From positions 1-64,000 of the forward strand of contig NZ_CP022424.1 of the NCBI RefSeq assembly GCF_002222655.1: a stretch of DNA of 64,000 bases. The letters are read 5' to 3'. How positions within the stretch are numbered: the stretch's first letter is position 1; the number at the start of each line of letters is the position of its first letter. Made by a program: the position numbers and the translations under genes. The stretch is from Vitreoscilla filiformis (GTDB taxonomy: Bacteria; Pseudomonadota; Gammaproteobacteria; Burkholderiales; Burkholderiaceae_C). The notes beneath the pieces are model-generated. The model did no database searches. It saw only the letters and a list, made by a program, of their open reading frames with translations, and was not told where the DNA came from. Positions 27,278 to 35,760 of the stretch are shown here, one piece after another.

Positions 27278-30200
27278 ATGCTCCATTTCAGTGCCTGGCC
27301 GCTCAAACTCAAACTGGCGTTGCTGACCGCCCTCACACTGGCCCTGGGCATGGGCGGATTGGCGGCAGGCGTCGTCCGCCAACTGCGCGATGACTACGGG
27401 CGCATGATTTTTGACCAGCAAAAAACGGCGGTCGATTTTGTCGCCCGCAGTTTGGATCACGAACTGCGCCTGCGTTTAGACGCACTGCTGGCCGTCGCCC
27501 CTGACATGGCTGTGCGACTCTCCCAGGGAGAGCCCGCCGTGCAAGCGGGTGTTGAACACTTGCGGGGGCTTCAGTCCTTGTTTCGGCGCGATGTGTATGT
27601 GCTTGATCGGCAAGGCAAGCGCGTGGCGGAAGTACCGATGCGTCATCACACGGGCACGTCCTACGCGGACACCTCTTACTTCGTGCAAGTCATGCGCAGC
27701 GGCGCGGCAGTGGTCGAGTCGCGCATCGGGCGTTTTGCTCATCAACCGGTGATCATCGTGGCCATGCCCTTGCGCAGCGCACAGGGGGAGTTGCTGGGTG
27801 TGCTGTGCGGCTCTGAACTCATTAGCCCGGGCAGCGTGTTTTATTTTGCGGACGAGGTGCGCAACGGGGCCCAGGGCGGTTTTCACGTCATTGATACGCA
27901 GCGCCGCATGTTCGTCACCAGCACCCGCGCCAGTTGGACGATGACGCCCCTGCCCGAACCTGGCCAAAATCCGCTGCTGGATCGCCGTCTGGCCGGGTAC
28001 ACCGGCCCCGGCACAACGCACAGCCGCGCCGGAGAAGAAATGCTGGGCGTCGCAGCCGCACTGGAGCACGCCCCCTGGCTGGTGACCAGTTACCTGCCCG
28101 TGGACGAAGCATTCGGCCCGCTGAACGTGTTGCGTTGGCGCATCTATGCCGGAGCAGCGGGATTGGCGGTGCTGGTGGGCCTGGGGTGCTGGCTGGTGTT
28201 GCGCCGTGAGCTGGCGCCGCTGGAGCAAGCCGCTCGCCATTTGGGTCGGTTGCAGGATTTGGACAACCTGCCGCCGCCCCTGCACAGCACGGGCAGCCCC
28301 GAAATTCGGGTGTTGCTGGACAACTTCAACCAATTGCTGGGGCACACCCAGGCCCAGGCCGAAACCATTCGCCAAGAACGCAAACGTTTAGAAGACAAAG
28401 TGGCGTTGCGCACACGCGAGTTGTTGGCGGCCAACACCGGGCTGCGCACCAAAGCCCACGAGGTTGAAGACCTTTACAACCATGCGCCCTGTGGCTACCA
28501 CTCGCTCGATCCGGAGGGCCGCATCGTCACGGTCAACGACACCGAATTGGCGATGTTGGGTTACGAGCGCGACGAACTGATTGGCCGACCTTTGGTCGAT
28601 TTGATGACACCGCCCAGTCAAGCGCTGTTCCACAGTCGATTCGAGACGTTCATGCGTACCGGCAGGGTGCGCGATCTGGAATACGACTTTGTGCGCAAAG
28701 ATGGCACCCTGTTGCCGGTGCTCATCAGCGCGGACATGGTGCGCGACAGTGCCGGGCGTTTCGTCACCAACCGCGCCACGCTGGTGGACAACAGCGAGCG
28801 CAAGGCCCGCGAGCGCCACATCGCCGCCATGCAAGACGAGCTGGCCCGCCGCGCCGAGGTGGCCGAAGCAGCAACCCGGGCCAAAAGTGAGTTTCTGGCC
28901 AACATGAGCCACGAGATTCGCACGCCCATGAATGCCATCGTCGGGCTGACCACCTTGCTGCAACGGGAGGTTGCAACGCCCACCGTGCAGCAGCGCTTGG
29001 GCAAGATCGCCGATGCCACCCACCACCTGCTCGGGTTGATCAATGACATCCTCGATCTCTCCAAAATTGAAGCTGGTCGGCTGGAGTTGAGTGAGGTGGA
29101 TTTCTCCTTGTCGGCTTTGCTGGAGCGCAGTTTGGCGTTCGTGGCCGAACGGGCTCAGGCCAAAGGGTTGGTGTTGCGGCAAGACCTTCCCTCAAAGCCA
29201 AGCTGGCCCGACGCGCTGCGGGGGGATGCGATGCGGGTGTCGCAAGCCCTGCTGAACTTGTTGGGCAACGCCGTCAAGTTCACCTCGACCGGTCAGGTGG
29301 TGTTGCGGGTGACGCTGGATGCTGGCGATCCGCCCGCGCCGGCGCCAGCCACCCGCTGGCGTTTGCGCTTCAGTGTGGAGGATAGTGGGCCGGGTTTGTC
29401 GGAGGCCACACAGCAGCGCCTGTTCGAGCCTTTCACCCAAGCGGACACCTCAACCACACGCCAATTCGGTGGAACGGGCTTGGGGTTGGCCATCACCCGG
29501 CGCCTGGCTGAATTGATGGGCGGTGACGTGGGCGTGACGAGCCAGTTGGGCCAGGGCAGCACGTTCTGGTTCAGTGCTTGGCTGGGGGCGGCCAGCGCAC
29601 CGCCCCAGGTTCACCCCGAACCCATGGCACCGCCTTCGCCCGAAGCGTTGCGGCGTTTGCAGGGCGTGCGGGTGCTGTTGGTGGAGGACAACCCGATCAA
29701 CCAAGAAGTCGCGTGCGAGCTGCTGCACCAGATGGGGGTGCGCGTGGATGTGGCCAGCCACGGGGCGGCGGCGGTGCATCATTGTCAGCAACAGCGCCCG
29801 AACTTGGTTCTCATGGACTTGCAGATGCCGGTGATGGATGGTTTAGAAGCCACCCGTCAACTGCGCCAATTGCCAGGTTTTGACACCGTGCCCATTGTGG
29901 CCATGACGGCCAACGCATTCGGCGAAGATCGCGCCGCGTGTTTGGCGGTGGGCATGAACGATCACATCGCTAAACCGGTCGATCCGGAAGTGTTGCAGAC
30001 GGTGCTGGTGCGCTGGCTGAATCAACAGGAGAACGACATGGGAGCTGAAAGACCAACCCCCGACCTGCCCCAGCCGCTGCTGGCGCGGGTTGTGTTGGAC
30101 ATTGAGGCCGGCTTGCACAGCGTTGGCGGTCGCCGGCCCTTGTATGAGCGGTTGCTGGGCATGCTGCGGGATCGCTTGGAGCCGGATTGGACGGCCCTGC

Positions 30201-30451
30201 AAACCCACATCGCTCAAGCCAACGTAGGAGAAGCGCGGCGGGTGGCCCACAGCCTCAAAGGCGCTGCGTTGACCCTCGGGGCCCAACAGTTGGCCGACGC
30301 GGCCATGCAGCTCGAAGACGTGCTGCGCCACCTGAGCACGCTGGACGACACGGCACCCCAGTGGCAAACCCCCTTGGCGGGTTTGCGGGCCGCCATGACC
30401 CGGTTGCTGGAACACGAGCAGGTGCAGGCGTTGCAGAACAGTCAAGCCTAG
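27278..30451 (+). CDS. hybrid sensor histidine kinase (Cache-PAS-HisKA-HATPase-REC-HPt)
   Basis: A 1057-residue membrane phosphorelay protein. The first helix is at about residues 12-34, followed by a periplasmic dCache-like sensor domain (about 35-285, with YVLDRQGKRVAEVPMRHHTGTSY), a second helix near 290-310, a HAMP-like linker, and PAS (about 395-515). The phosphorylation His545 is in ANMSHEIRTPMNAI. The HATPase domain keeps NLLGNAVKFT, EDSGPGLS and FGGTGLGLAI. The receiver Asp847 is in LVLMDLQMPVMDG and the HPt His991 is in RRVAHSLKGAALTLG. All phosphotransfer residues are present, so a full His-Asp-His relay is expected. The output regulator is not encoded next door. ATG 27278 was chosen because everything upstream overlaps the preceding gene. 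Confidence 0.9.
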   Translation: MLHFSAWPLKLKLALLTALTLALGMGGLAAGVVRQLRDDYGRMIFDQQKTAVDFVARSLDHELRLRLDALLAVAPDMAVRLSQGEPAVQAGVEHLRGLQSLFRRDVYVLDRQGKRVAEVPMRHHTGTSYADTSYFVQVMRSGAAVVESRIGRFAHQPVIIVAMPLRSAQGELLGVLCGSELISPGSVFYFADEVRNGAQGGFHVIDTQRRMFVTSTRASWTMTPLPEPGQNPLLDRRLAGYTGPGTTHSRAGEEMLGVAAALEHAPWLVTSYLPVDEAFGPLNVLRWRIYAGAAGLAVLVGLGCWLVLRRELAPLEQAARHLGRLQDLDNLPPPLHSTGSPEIRVLLDNFNQLLGHTQAQAETIRQERKRLEDKVALRTRELLAANTGLRTKAHEVEDLYNHAPCGYHSLDPEGRIVTVNDTELAMLGYERDELIGRPLVDLMTPPSQALFHSRFETFMRTGRVRDLEYDFVRKDGTLLPVLISADMVRDSAGRFVTNRATLVDNSERKARERHIAAMQDELARRAEVAEAATRAKSEFLANMSHEIRTPMNAIVGLTTLLQREVATPTVQQRLGKIADATHHLLGLINDILDLSKIEAGRLELSEVDFSLSALLERSLAFVAERAQAKGLVLRQDLPSKPSWPDALRGDAMRVSQALLNLLGNAVKFTSTGQVVLRVTLDAGDPPAPAPATRWRLRFSVEDSGPGLSEATQQRLFEPFTQADTSTTRQFGGTGLGLAITRRLAELMGGDVGVTSQLGQGSTFWFSAWLGAASAPPQVHPEPMAPPSPEALRRLQGVRVLLVEDNPINQEVACELLHQMGVRVDVASHGAAAVHHCQQQRPNLVLMDLQMPVMDGLEATRQLRQLPGFDTVPIVAMTANAFGEDRAACLAVGMNDHIAKPVDPEVLQTVLVRWLNQQENDMGAERPTPDLPQPLLARVVLDIEAGLHSVGGRRPLYERLLGMLRDRLEPDWTALQTHIAQANVGEARRVAHSLKGAALTLGAQQLADAAMQLEDVLRHLSTLDDTAPQWQTPLAGLRAAMTRLLEHEQVQALQNSQA

Positions 30452-30499
30452 TGTTGCGTCAAGCCTCAAATGTCGGTTCGGTGTGTTTGGCGACGCATT

Positions 30500-30589
30500 C
30501 CCCTCACCCCAACCCCTCTCCCCCGATGGGAGAGGGGCTTTGAGGGCATTTCCCCCTCTCCCTTTGGGGGAGAGGGCCGGGGTGAGGGG
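30500..30589. repeat. composite C/G-rich REP-like element
   Basis: Outer arms CCCCTCACCCC (30500-30510) and GGGGTGAGGGG (30579-30589) enclose two hairpins: CCCCTCTCCC/GGGAGAGGGG (30513-30537) and CCCTCTCCC/GGGAGAGGG (30554-30576). Together they could fold as a three-way junction. The first hairpin has the same arms as one at 62910-62934, showing a dispersed repeat family. It separates the hybrid kinase from parA2 and may also end transcription. Confidence 0.75.
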
Positions 30590-30656
30590 GCGGTCAGCGA
30601 TGACATGACACTGGGATCGTCGTTCAATCGGAGGTTCGTCATCTGATCAGTTATTT

Positions 30657-30689
30657 TTCGATTTTTCAACCAATCGGCGGATAATCGAA
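30657..30689. promoter_or_regulatory. inverted repeat in the parA2 promoter region
   Basis: TTCGATT (30657-30663) and AATCGAA (30683-30689) are perfect inverted arms 24 bp upstream of parA2. ParA proteins with N-terminal HTH domains repress their own operon through such sites. The intervening ATTTTTCAACC is AT-rich and could include promoter elements. Confidence 0.35.
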
Positions 30690-30713
30690 GAATCACTGCT
30701 TCATGGAGTCTGC

Positions 30714-31910
30714 ATGACTGAGCCCACAGCGCCGATCCGCCGCCAATCCTTGGCGGACATCGAGCTGCAATCTGCCCGCATCTCAGCGATGATGACCCAC
30801 ATCCGCGCCGCGATGTTGCCCCCAGCGGCGCGCAAACGTGCCCCCAGCGTCAGCGCGGCACAAATGGCGCAGATGTGCGGGGTCGAAAAAAGCAAAATCG
30901 CGTACCGTCTGACCCGGGGCGATTGGCGCGGCGAGCTGCCCGCCGGGCGCATGGTCGGCAACCGCCGCGAGTGGACGATGGACGAGGCGCGTGAGTGGGT
31001 GCGGGAATTTCGCGCCGACCACCTGCGCCCCGAAGGCGCCGCAGGCACCACGCTGACTGTCGCCAACTTCAAAGGGGGCGTGGCCAAAACCACCACCGTG
31101 GTGACGCTGGCCCAAGGTCTGGCCCAACGCGGCCACCGCGTGCTGTTGATCGACCTGGATCCCCAAGGCTCGGCCACCACGTTGTTCGGGGTGCTGCCGG
31201 ATGCGGAAGTTGAACCCGCTCACACGGCTTTGCCGCTGTTCGCGGGGGAGCAGACCAGCCTCAGCCCGTCCATTCGCCCCAGTTATTGGCCGGGCATCGA
31301 TTTGGTGTGCGCCGCCCCGCTGCTGTTCGGTGCAGAGTTCGCCTTGCCGGCTCGGCAGACGCAAGACCCAGGTTTTGAGTTTTGGCGCTGTTTGGATCGC
31401 GGGTTGGATGAAGCGCGGGGTGTTTACGACGTCATCTTGATCGACACGCCGCCGGCCTTGTCCTACGTCACCATCAATGCGCTGATGGCGGCTGACGGCC
31501 TGCTCATGCCGCTGCCACCCAGCGCGCTGGACTTTGCCAGCTCGGCCCAATTTTGGGATTTGTTTTCGGACTTGTGCGATCAGTTGTTGCGCAGCCGAGG
31601 CCAGGACAAATCGTTTGAGTTCATCGACGTGCTGCTGTCACGCGTCGAGCCGACCGACGCGGCCAGTTCGGTGGTGCGTCAGTGGGTGCTGGAGGGTTAC
31701 ACCGAAAAAGTGCTGCCGATCGAGATCCCCAAAACCGCTGTGGCGGCCACAGCCTCCGCCGAATTCGGCACGGTGTACGACCTGCCGCGTGGGGCCATGA
31801 ACGCCCGCACCTTCTCCCGCGCCCGCGATGCTTACGACCGCTTGTGTGAGTTGGTCGAACAGCAAATCGAAGCCGTGTGGGCGGCACAAGTGCAACGACT
31901 GGGAGCGTGA
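30714..31910 (+). CDS. ParA-type partition ATPase (module 2)
   Basis: Second type Ia ParA in the window, 398 residues. The N-terminal DNA-binding segment VSAAQMAQMCGVEKSKIAYRL aligns with that of ParA1. The deviant Walker A is KGGVAKTTT (about residue 120), followed by DLDPQGSATT and LIDTPPALSYVT. The two ParA proteins are clearly related but divergent (identity is visible in blocks, not continuous), so this is a separate partition system and not a recent duplication. Five bases separate it from parB2. Confidence 0.87.
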   Translation: MTEPTAPIRRQSLADIELQSARISAMMTHIRAAMLPPAARKRAPSVSAAQMAQMCGVEKSKIAYRLTRGDWRGELPAGRMVGNRREWTMDEAREWVREFRADHLRPEGAAGTTLTVANFKGGVAKTTTVVTLAQGLAQRGHRVLLIDLDPQGSATTLFGVLPDAEVEPAHTALPLFAGEQTSLSPSIRPSYWPGIDLVCAAPLLFGAEFALPARQTQDPGFEFWRCLDRGLDEARGVYDVILIDTPPALSYVTINALMAADGLLMPLPPSALDFASSAQFWDLFSDLCDQLLRSRGQDKSFEFIDVLLSRVEPTDAASSVVRQWVLEGYTEKVLPIEIPKTAVAATASAEFGTVYDLPRGAMNARTFSRARDAYDRLCELVEQQIEAVWAAQVQRLGA

Positions 31911-31915
31911 ACGCC

Positions 31916-32983
31916 ATGTCCAACAAGCTCATTTCCAAAGCTGCCAAGCTGGACTTCAGCAAACTGCCGGGCATGACGCCGGTGGCTGCCGCTTCCGCCC
32001 TGTCAACCGACAGCCCAGCGTCCGCCGTGCTGCCTGTGCCCAAAACCGCGCCGGGGGCCCTCATGGCGTTTGCCAACGATGCGCGCTCCTCGCTGCTGAA
32101 GGAAAACGAATCACTGCGCGCCGAGTTGGCTCAATGGGAGGGTGTCAAGCCGACGCGCTGGCTCGATCCGACCTTGATCGCCCGCAGCCGCTACGCCAAT
32201 CGCCACGAGCTGAATTTCAGCGGTGAGGCGTACGCCCAGCTCAAGGATGAAATCCGCCATGCCGGTGGCAACGTGCAGCCCATCAAGGTGCGCCCCCTGC
32301 CCGGCGCCACGGACACCGACTCGCCCCGTTACGAAGTGGTGTTCGGCCACCGCCGTTTGCAGGCGTGCCGTGAGTTGGGCCTGCCCGTGCTGGCGGTGGT
32401 GGATGCGCTGGACGATCAAGCCCTGTTCGTCGAAATGGATCGGGAGAACCGCAGCCGCAAGGATTTGTCCGCCTGGGAGCAAGGCCGGATGTACCAACGT
32501 GCATTGGACGATGGGCTGTTCCCGTCCAATCGCAAACTTGCCGAGGCGGTGGGCGTGGATGTGGGGAACCTGGGCAAGGCGCTGATGTTGGCACGCTTGC
32601 CACAAGAGGTGGTGGAGGCCTTCGCGTCGCCGCTGGATTTGCAGTTTCGCTGGGCCAAAGCCCTGAACGACGCTGCCGGTGCCGACACGCCCGGCCTGGT
32701 AGCCCGAGCGCGCGAACTGGCATCCCGCAAAGGCCAGTTGCCTGCCAAGGCTGTGTTCGAGCAGTTGGTACAACCCCCAGCGCCGACAGGGGGGTTGTAC
32801 CGTACAACCCCCCCCGTGGCGCCGGTGAGTATCCAGCGCCAGGGGCGCCCGGTGGCCCAAGTTCGCATGAGTGAACAAGGGGCGGTGAGCGTGGCATTTG
32901 AGCCGGGTGCGCTGTCGGTGGAGCAGCTCAGTGCTTTGGCGCGGCACATCGAAGCGTTTTGGTCGGCAGGTTCTGCGCTGTGA
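31916..32983 (+). CDS. ParB-type partition protein (module 2)
   Basis: Partition protein of 355 residues. A Ser/Ala/Pro-rich N-terminus and a short coiled coil (LLKENESLRAELAQWEG) precede the ParB core: VQPIKVRPLPG, EVVFGHRRLQACRELG (GxxRxxA box), FVEMDRENRSRKDLSAWEQG, then the HTH NRKLAEAVGVDVGNLGKALMLARLP. Residues about 280-310 (LVQPPAPTGGLYRTTPPV) are encoded by a palindromic DNA element, absent from ParB1 and probably a linker insertion or an internal parS. The C-terminal part resembles a dimerisation domain. Its stop overlaps the mgtC-like start. Confidence 0.87.
   Translation: MSNKLISKAAKLDFSKLPGMTPVAAASALSTDSPASAVLPVPKTAPGALMAFANDARSSLLKENESLRAELAQWEGVKPTRWLDPTLIARSRYANRHELNFSGEAYAQLKDEIRHAGGNVQPIKVRPLPGATDTDSPRYEVVFGHRRLQACRELGLPVLAVVDALDDQALFVEMDRENRSRKDLSAWEQGRMYQRALDDGLFPSNRKLAEAVGVDVGNLGKALMLARLPQEVVEAFASPLDLQFRWAKALNDAAGADTPGLVARARELASRKGQLPAKAVFEQLVQPPAPTGGLYRTTPPVAPVSIQRQGRPVAQVRMSEQGAVSVAFEPGALSVEQLSALARHIEAFWSAGSAL
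32768..32813. repeat. alternating palindromic element inside parB2
   Basis: The 11-mer GTACAACCCCC occurs at 32768-32778, inverted at 32790-32800, and again direct at 32803-32813 after one extra base. The last two form a 25-bp palindrome with 12-base arms (32789-32800 and 32802-32813). The same palindrome with 13-base arms occurs at 51641-51667. The reading frame of parB2 is kept across it. Confidence 0.8.
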
Positions 32984-33669
32984 ATACCTCTTCGTTGAGT
33001 GTGTTTGTGGGCCACTTGCTGCTGGCCCTGACGCTGGGTTCGCTCATTGGGCTGGAGCGCCAGTGGCACCGCCGCTTGGTCGATCTCAAAACCAACTCGC
33101 TGGTGTGCCTGGGTGCGGCCCTGTTCATGCAGAGCAGCGCCACCGCCGGCGGGTTTGTGGAGCCGGTGCGCATGGCGGCGCAAATCGTTGTCGGGGTGGG
33201 GTTCATCGGGGGCGGTCTGCTGCTGCGCGAGGGGCACAAAACGGTGGGCATCAACACCGCCGCCACGCTGTGGTGCTGTGCGGCCATCGGAACCCTGTGC
33301 GGGTTGGGGCGCGTGGAAGAAGCCACATTGGCCACCGTGCTGCTGGTGGGCGCCAACACCGTGCTGCGAGAGATTGCCCGGCGCCTGCAAATGCGCATGG
33401 GTTTGAGCGACAGCCTCACCGAACAACTCACCTTCGAGCTGGAATGCCAGCAAGCGCAGACGGCCACGGTGCGCGCCGCCCTGGAAACGGCGTTGCGCCA
33501 AGGGGGAGGCGACTTGCGCAGCGTCAGCGAAACCCGCACGGCGCACGGCACCACGGTGATCAGCATCCAAGCCGCGTTCGAAAGCACCGACATCCAGCAA
33601 GACATCGATGCGCTGCTGGTCATCGCGGAGCGCTGGGACATTCTCAGCCTGTCTTGGCGCCGGTTGTGA
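32980..33669 (+). CDS. MgtC/SapB-family inner-membrane protein
   Basis: A 229-residue protein with about four hydrophobic helices and the family signature GSLIGLERQWHRR in helix 1, then VGFIGGGLLLREGHKTVGINTAATLWCCAAIGTLCGLG. A soluble C-terminal domain (about 150-229) follows, ACT-like in MgtC relatives. Some MgtC proteins act in magnesium-limited growth and virulence; the role here is unknown. GTG 32980 overlaps the parB2 stop, so the gene is coupled to the partition operon, an unusual linkage. Confidence 0.82.
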   Translation: MNTSSLSVFVGHLLLALTLGSLIGLERQWHRRLVDLKTNSLVCLGAALFMQSSATAGGFVEPVRMAAQIVVGVGFIGGGLLLREGHKTVGINTAATLWCCAAIGTLCGLGRVEEATLATVLLVGANTVLREIARRLQMRMGLSDSLTEQLTFELECQQAQTATVRAALETALRQGGGDLRSVSETRTAHGTTVISIQAAFESTDIQQDIDALLVIAERWDILSLSWRRL

Positions 33670-33677
33670 AGCGGTGA

Positions 33678-33696
33678 GCGTGCGACGCTCGCACGC
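33678..33696. other. GC-rich hairpin after the mgtC-like gene
   Basis: GCGTGCGA-CGC-TCGCACGC, eight perfect pairs, starts eight bases after the mgtC-like stop. There is no T-run, so a Rho-independent terminator is not certain. Confidence 0.35.
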
Positions 33697-33769
33697 GCTG
33701 GCGCACGATTTACCACGCCCATGGTGTGATTGAAAGAACATCCGTGGGCGGGTTTTTCCCCATCAAAAA

Positions 33770-33783
33770 ACTAACTGGTTCGT
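33770..33783. promoter_or_regulatory. imperfect palindrome upstream of the TRAP operon
   Basis: ACTAAC-TG-GTTCGT, five of six positions symmetric, lies 35 bp before dctQ in an AT-rich stretch. It could bind a TetR- or LysR-type regulator of the uptake operon. Confidence 0.3.
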
Positions 33784-33818
33784 ACATTATTCGGGCCTGA
33801 CAGGATGCGGAGGTTCCA

Positions 33819-34382
33819 ATGGTGAACAAATGGCTGGCCGGCTACTGCCGGGTGTTGGAGTGGCTGCTGGTGGGAATGTTGGCGCTGATGGTGCTGCTGG
33901 TGTTTGGCAATGTGGTGATGCGGTATGCCTTCAACTCCGGCATCACAGTCAGCGAGGAGGTGTCGCGCTGGTTGTTCGTGTGGATGACGTTTTTGGGCGC
34001 CATCGTGGCGCTGCGCGAGCACGGCCACTTGGGGACGGACATGCTGGTGAGTCGCCTGGGCCGGCAGGGCAAGCGCGTCTGCCTGGGCCTGGCGCAAGGG
34101 CTGATGCTGTGGATGACCTGGCTGATGCTGAGCGGCTCATGGCAGCAAATGCAGATCAATTGGGACGTGGAAGCACCGATCACCGGTGCTTCGACGGCGA
34201 TTTTTTACGCTTCGGGGGTGGTGTTTGCCGTGTCCGCCGGGGTGATGTTGCTGCTGGAGCTGTGGCGCACGCTGACGGGCCAGCTCAGCGAGCAGGACTT
34301 GGTGATGGTGCAGGAGTCAGAAGACTTGGCCCAGGTCGATGAGCTGCACCTGAATCAGAGCCAAACCTTCAAAAAGCGCTGA
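33819..34382 (+). CDS. TRAP transporter small permease (DctQ type)
   Basis: A 187-residue protein with four hydrophobic helices and the DctQ signature VSRWLFVWMTFLGAIVALREHGHLG. ATG 33819 follows a strong GGAGG. It forms the membrane complex with the large subunit 27 bp downstream. The C-terminal tail (about 155-187) is polar and longer than usual. First gene of the uptake and catabolic cluster to 39588. Confidence 0.9.
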   Translation: MVNKWLAGYCRVLEWLLVGMLALMVLLVFGNVVMRYAFNSGITVSEEVSRWLFVWMTFLGAIVALREHGHLGTDMLVSRLGRQGKRVCLGLAQGLMLWMTWLMLSGSWQQMQINWDVEAPITGASTAIFYASGVVFAVSAGVMLLLELWRTLTGQLSEQDLVMVQESEDLAQVDELHLNQSQTFKKR

Positions 34383-34409
34383 GCACCACAGAACAAGCGG
34401 AGACACACC

Positions 34410-35690
34410 ATGACGATTTTCATTTTTCTGGGCTCGCTGCTCGGGGCCATGGCCCTGGGGGTGCCCATTGCGTATGCGCTGCTGGTGTCCGGCGCGGCGC
34501 TGATGTGGCATCTGGACATGTTCGATGCGCAAATCCTGGCGCAAAACGTGATCAACGGGGCAGATTCGTTCCCCCTGCTGGCGGTGCCGTTTTTCATGCT
34601 CGCTGGCGAGATCATGAACGTGGGCGGTTTGAGCCGGCGCATCGTCAACCTGGCGTTGACGCTGGTGGGTCACAAGCGCGGCGGGCTGGGGTTTGTGGCG
34701 ATTGTGGCGGCGTGCATGTTGGCGGCGCTGTCGGGCTCGGCGGTGGCGGACACGGCGGCGCTGGCCAGTCTGCTGCTGCCCATGATGGTGCGCGCTGGGC
34801 ATGACAAAGCCCGTGCCGGCGGCCTGATCGCTTCGGCGGGGATCATCGCGCCCATCATCCCGCCCTCGATTGGGTTTGTGATTTTTGGGGTGGCGGCCAA
34901 CGTGTCGATCAGCAAGCTGTTTCTGGCGGGCATCGTGCCGGGGTTGCTGATGGGGGTGTCCATTGCGGTGGCATGGTGGTGGGTGGCCAAGCAAGAAAAC
35001 GTCACGCCCCCGCCGCCCGCCACATGGGCCGAACGCGTTCACGCGCTCAAAGAATCCACCTGGGCCTTGGTGTTGCCGGTGATTGTGATCGTCGGTTTGA
35101 AGATGGGCGTGTTCACCCCCACGGAAGCGGCGGTGGTCGCGGCGGTGTATGCGCTGCTGGTGTCCACCCTGATTTACCGTGAGCTGAACCTACGGCAACT
35201 GCACGAGGTGTTCGTGGCGGCGGCCAAAACCACGGCGGTGATCATGTTCTTGGTGGCAGCGGCGATGGTCAGCGCCTGGTTGATCACGGTGGCGGACATC
35301 CCGAGCAAGATGATTGCGCTGCTGGAGCCGTTCATGGGCAACCAGACGCTGTTGCTGATGGCCATCATGTTGCTGGTGATCGCGGTGGGCACGGCCATGG
35401 ACATGACGCCCACGATTCTGATCATGACGCCGGTGTTGATGCCGGTGGTGAAGGCGGCGGGCATTGATCCGGTGTACTTCGGGGTGCTGTTCATCATGAA
35501 CAACGCCATTGGCCTGATCACGCCGCCGGTGGGCACGGTGCTCAACGTGGTGGCCGGCGTGGGCCGCATGAAGATGGACGAGGTCACCCGGGGGGTGCTG
35601 CCGTTCATGACGGCGCAGTTCATCGTGATGTTCTTGCTGGTGCTGTTCCCCGCGCTGGTGACGGTGCCCGCCAAATGGTTTGCCAACTGA
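34410..35690 (+). CDS. TRAP transporter large permease (DctM type)
   Basis: A 426-residue protein with about 12 hydrophobic helices. Family motifs: FFMLAGEIMNVGGLSRRIV, GLIASAGIIAPIIPPSIGFVIFG, and FMNNAIGLITPPVGTVLNV-like FIMNNAIGLITPPVG near the C-terminus. Catalytic membrane subunit of a sodium- or proton-driven importer for carboxylates. The binding protein follows. Confidence 0.93.
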   Translation: MTIFIFLGSLLGAMALGVPIAYALLVSGAALMWHLDMFDAQILAQNVINGADSFPLLAVPFFMLAGEIMNVGGLSRRIVNLALTLVGHKRGGLGFVAIVAACMLAALSGSAVADTAALASLLLPMMVRAGHDKARAGGLIASAGIIAPIIPPSIGFVIFGVAANVSISKLFLAGIVPGLLMGVSIAVAWWWVAKQENVTPPPPATWAERVHALKESTWALVLPVIVIVGLKMGVFTPTEAAVVAAVYALLVSTLIYRELNLRQLHEVFVAAAKTTAVIMFLVAAAMVSAWLITVADIPSKMIALLEPFMGNQTLLLMAIMLLVIAVGTAMDMTPTILIMTPVLMPVVKAAGIDPVYFGVLFIMNNAIGLITPPVGTVLNVVAGVGRMKMDEVTRGVLPFMTAQFIVMFLLVLFPALVTVPAKWFAN

Positions 35691-35760
35691 GGTGCCTGAA
35701 GGCATCCGCTCTGCCGTGCGTCGAAACGTGACGCGCTTCAACTTGACCAGGAGACATTCC

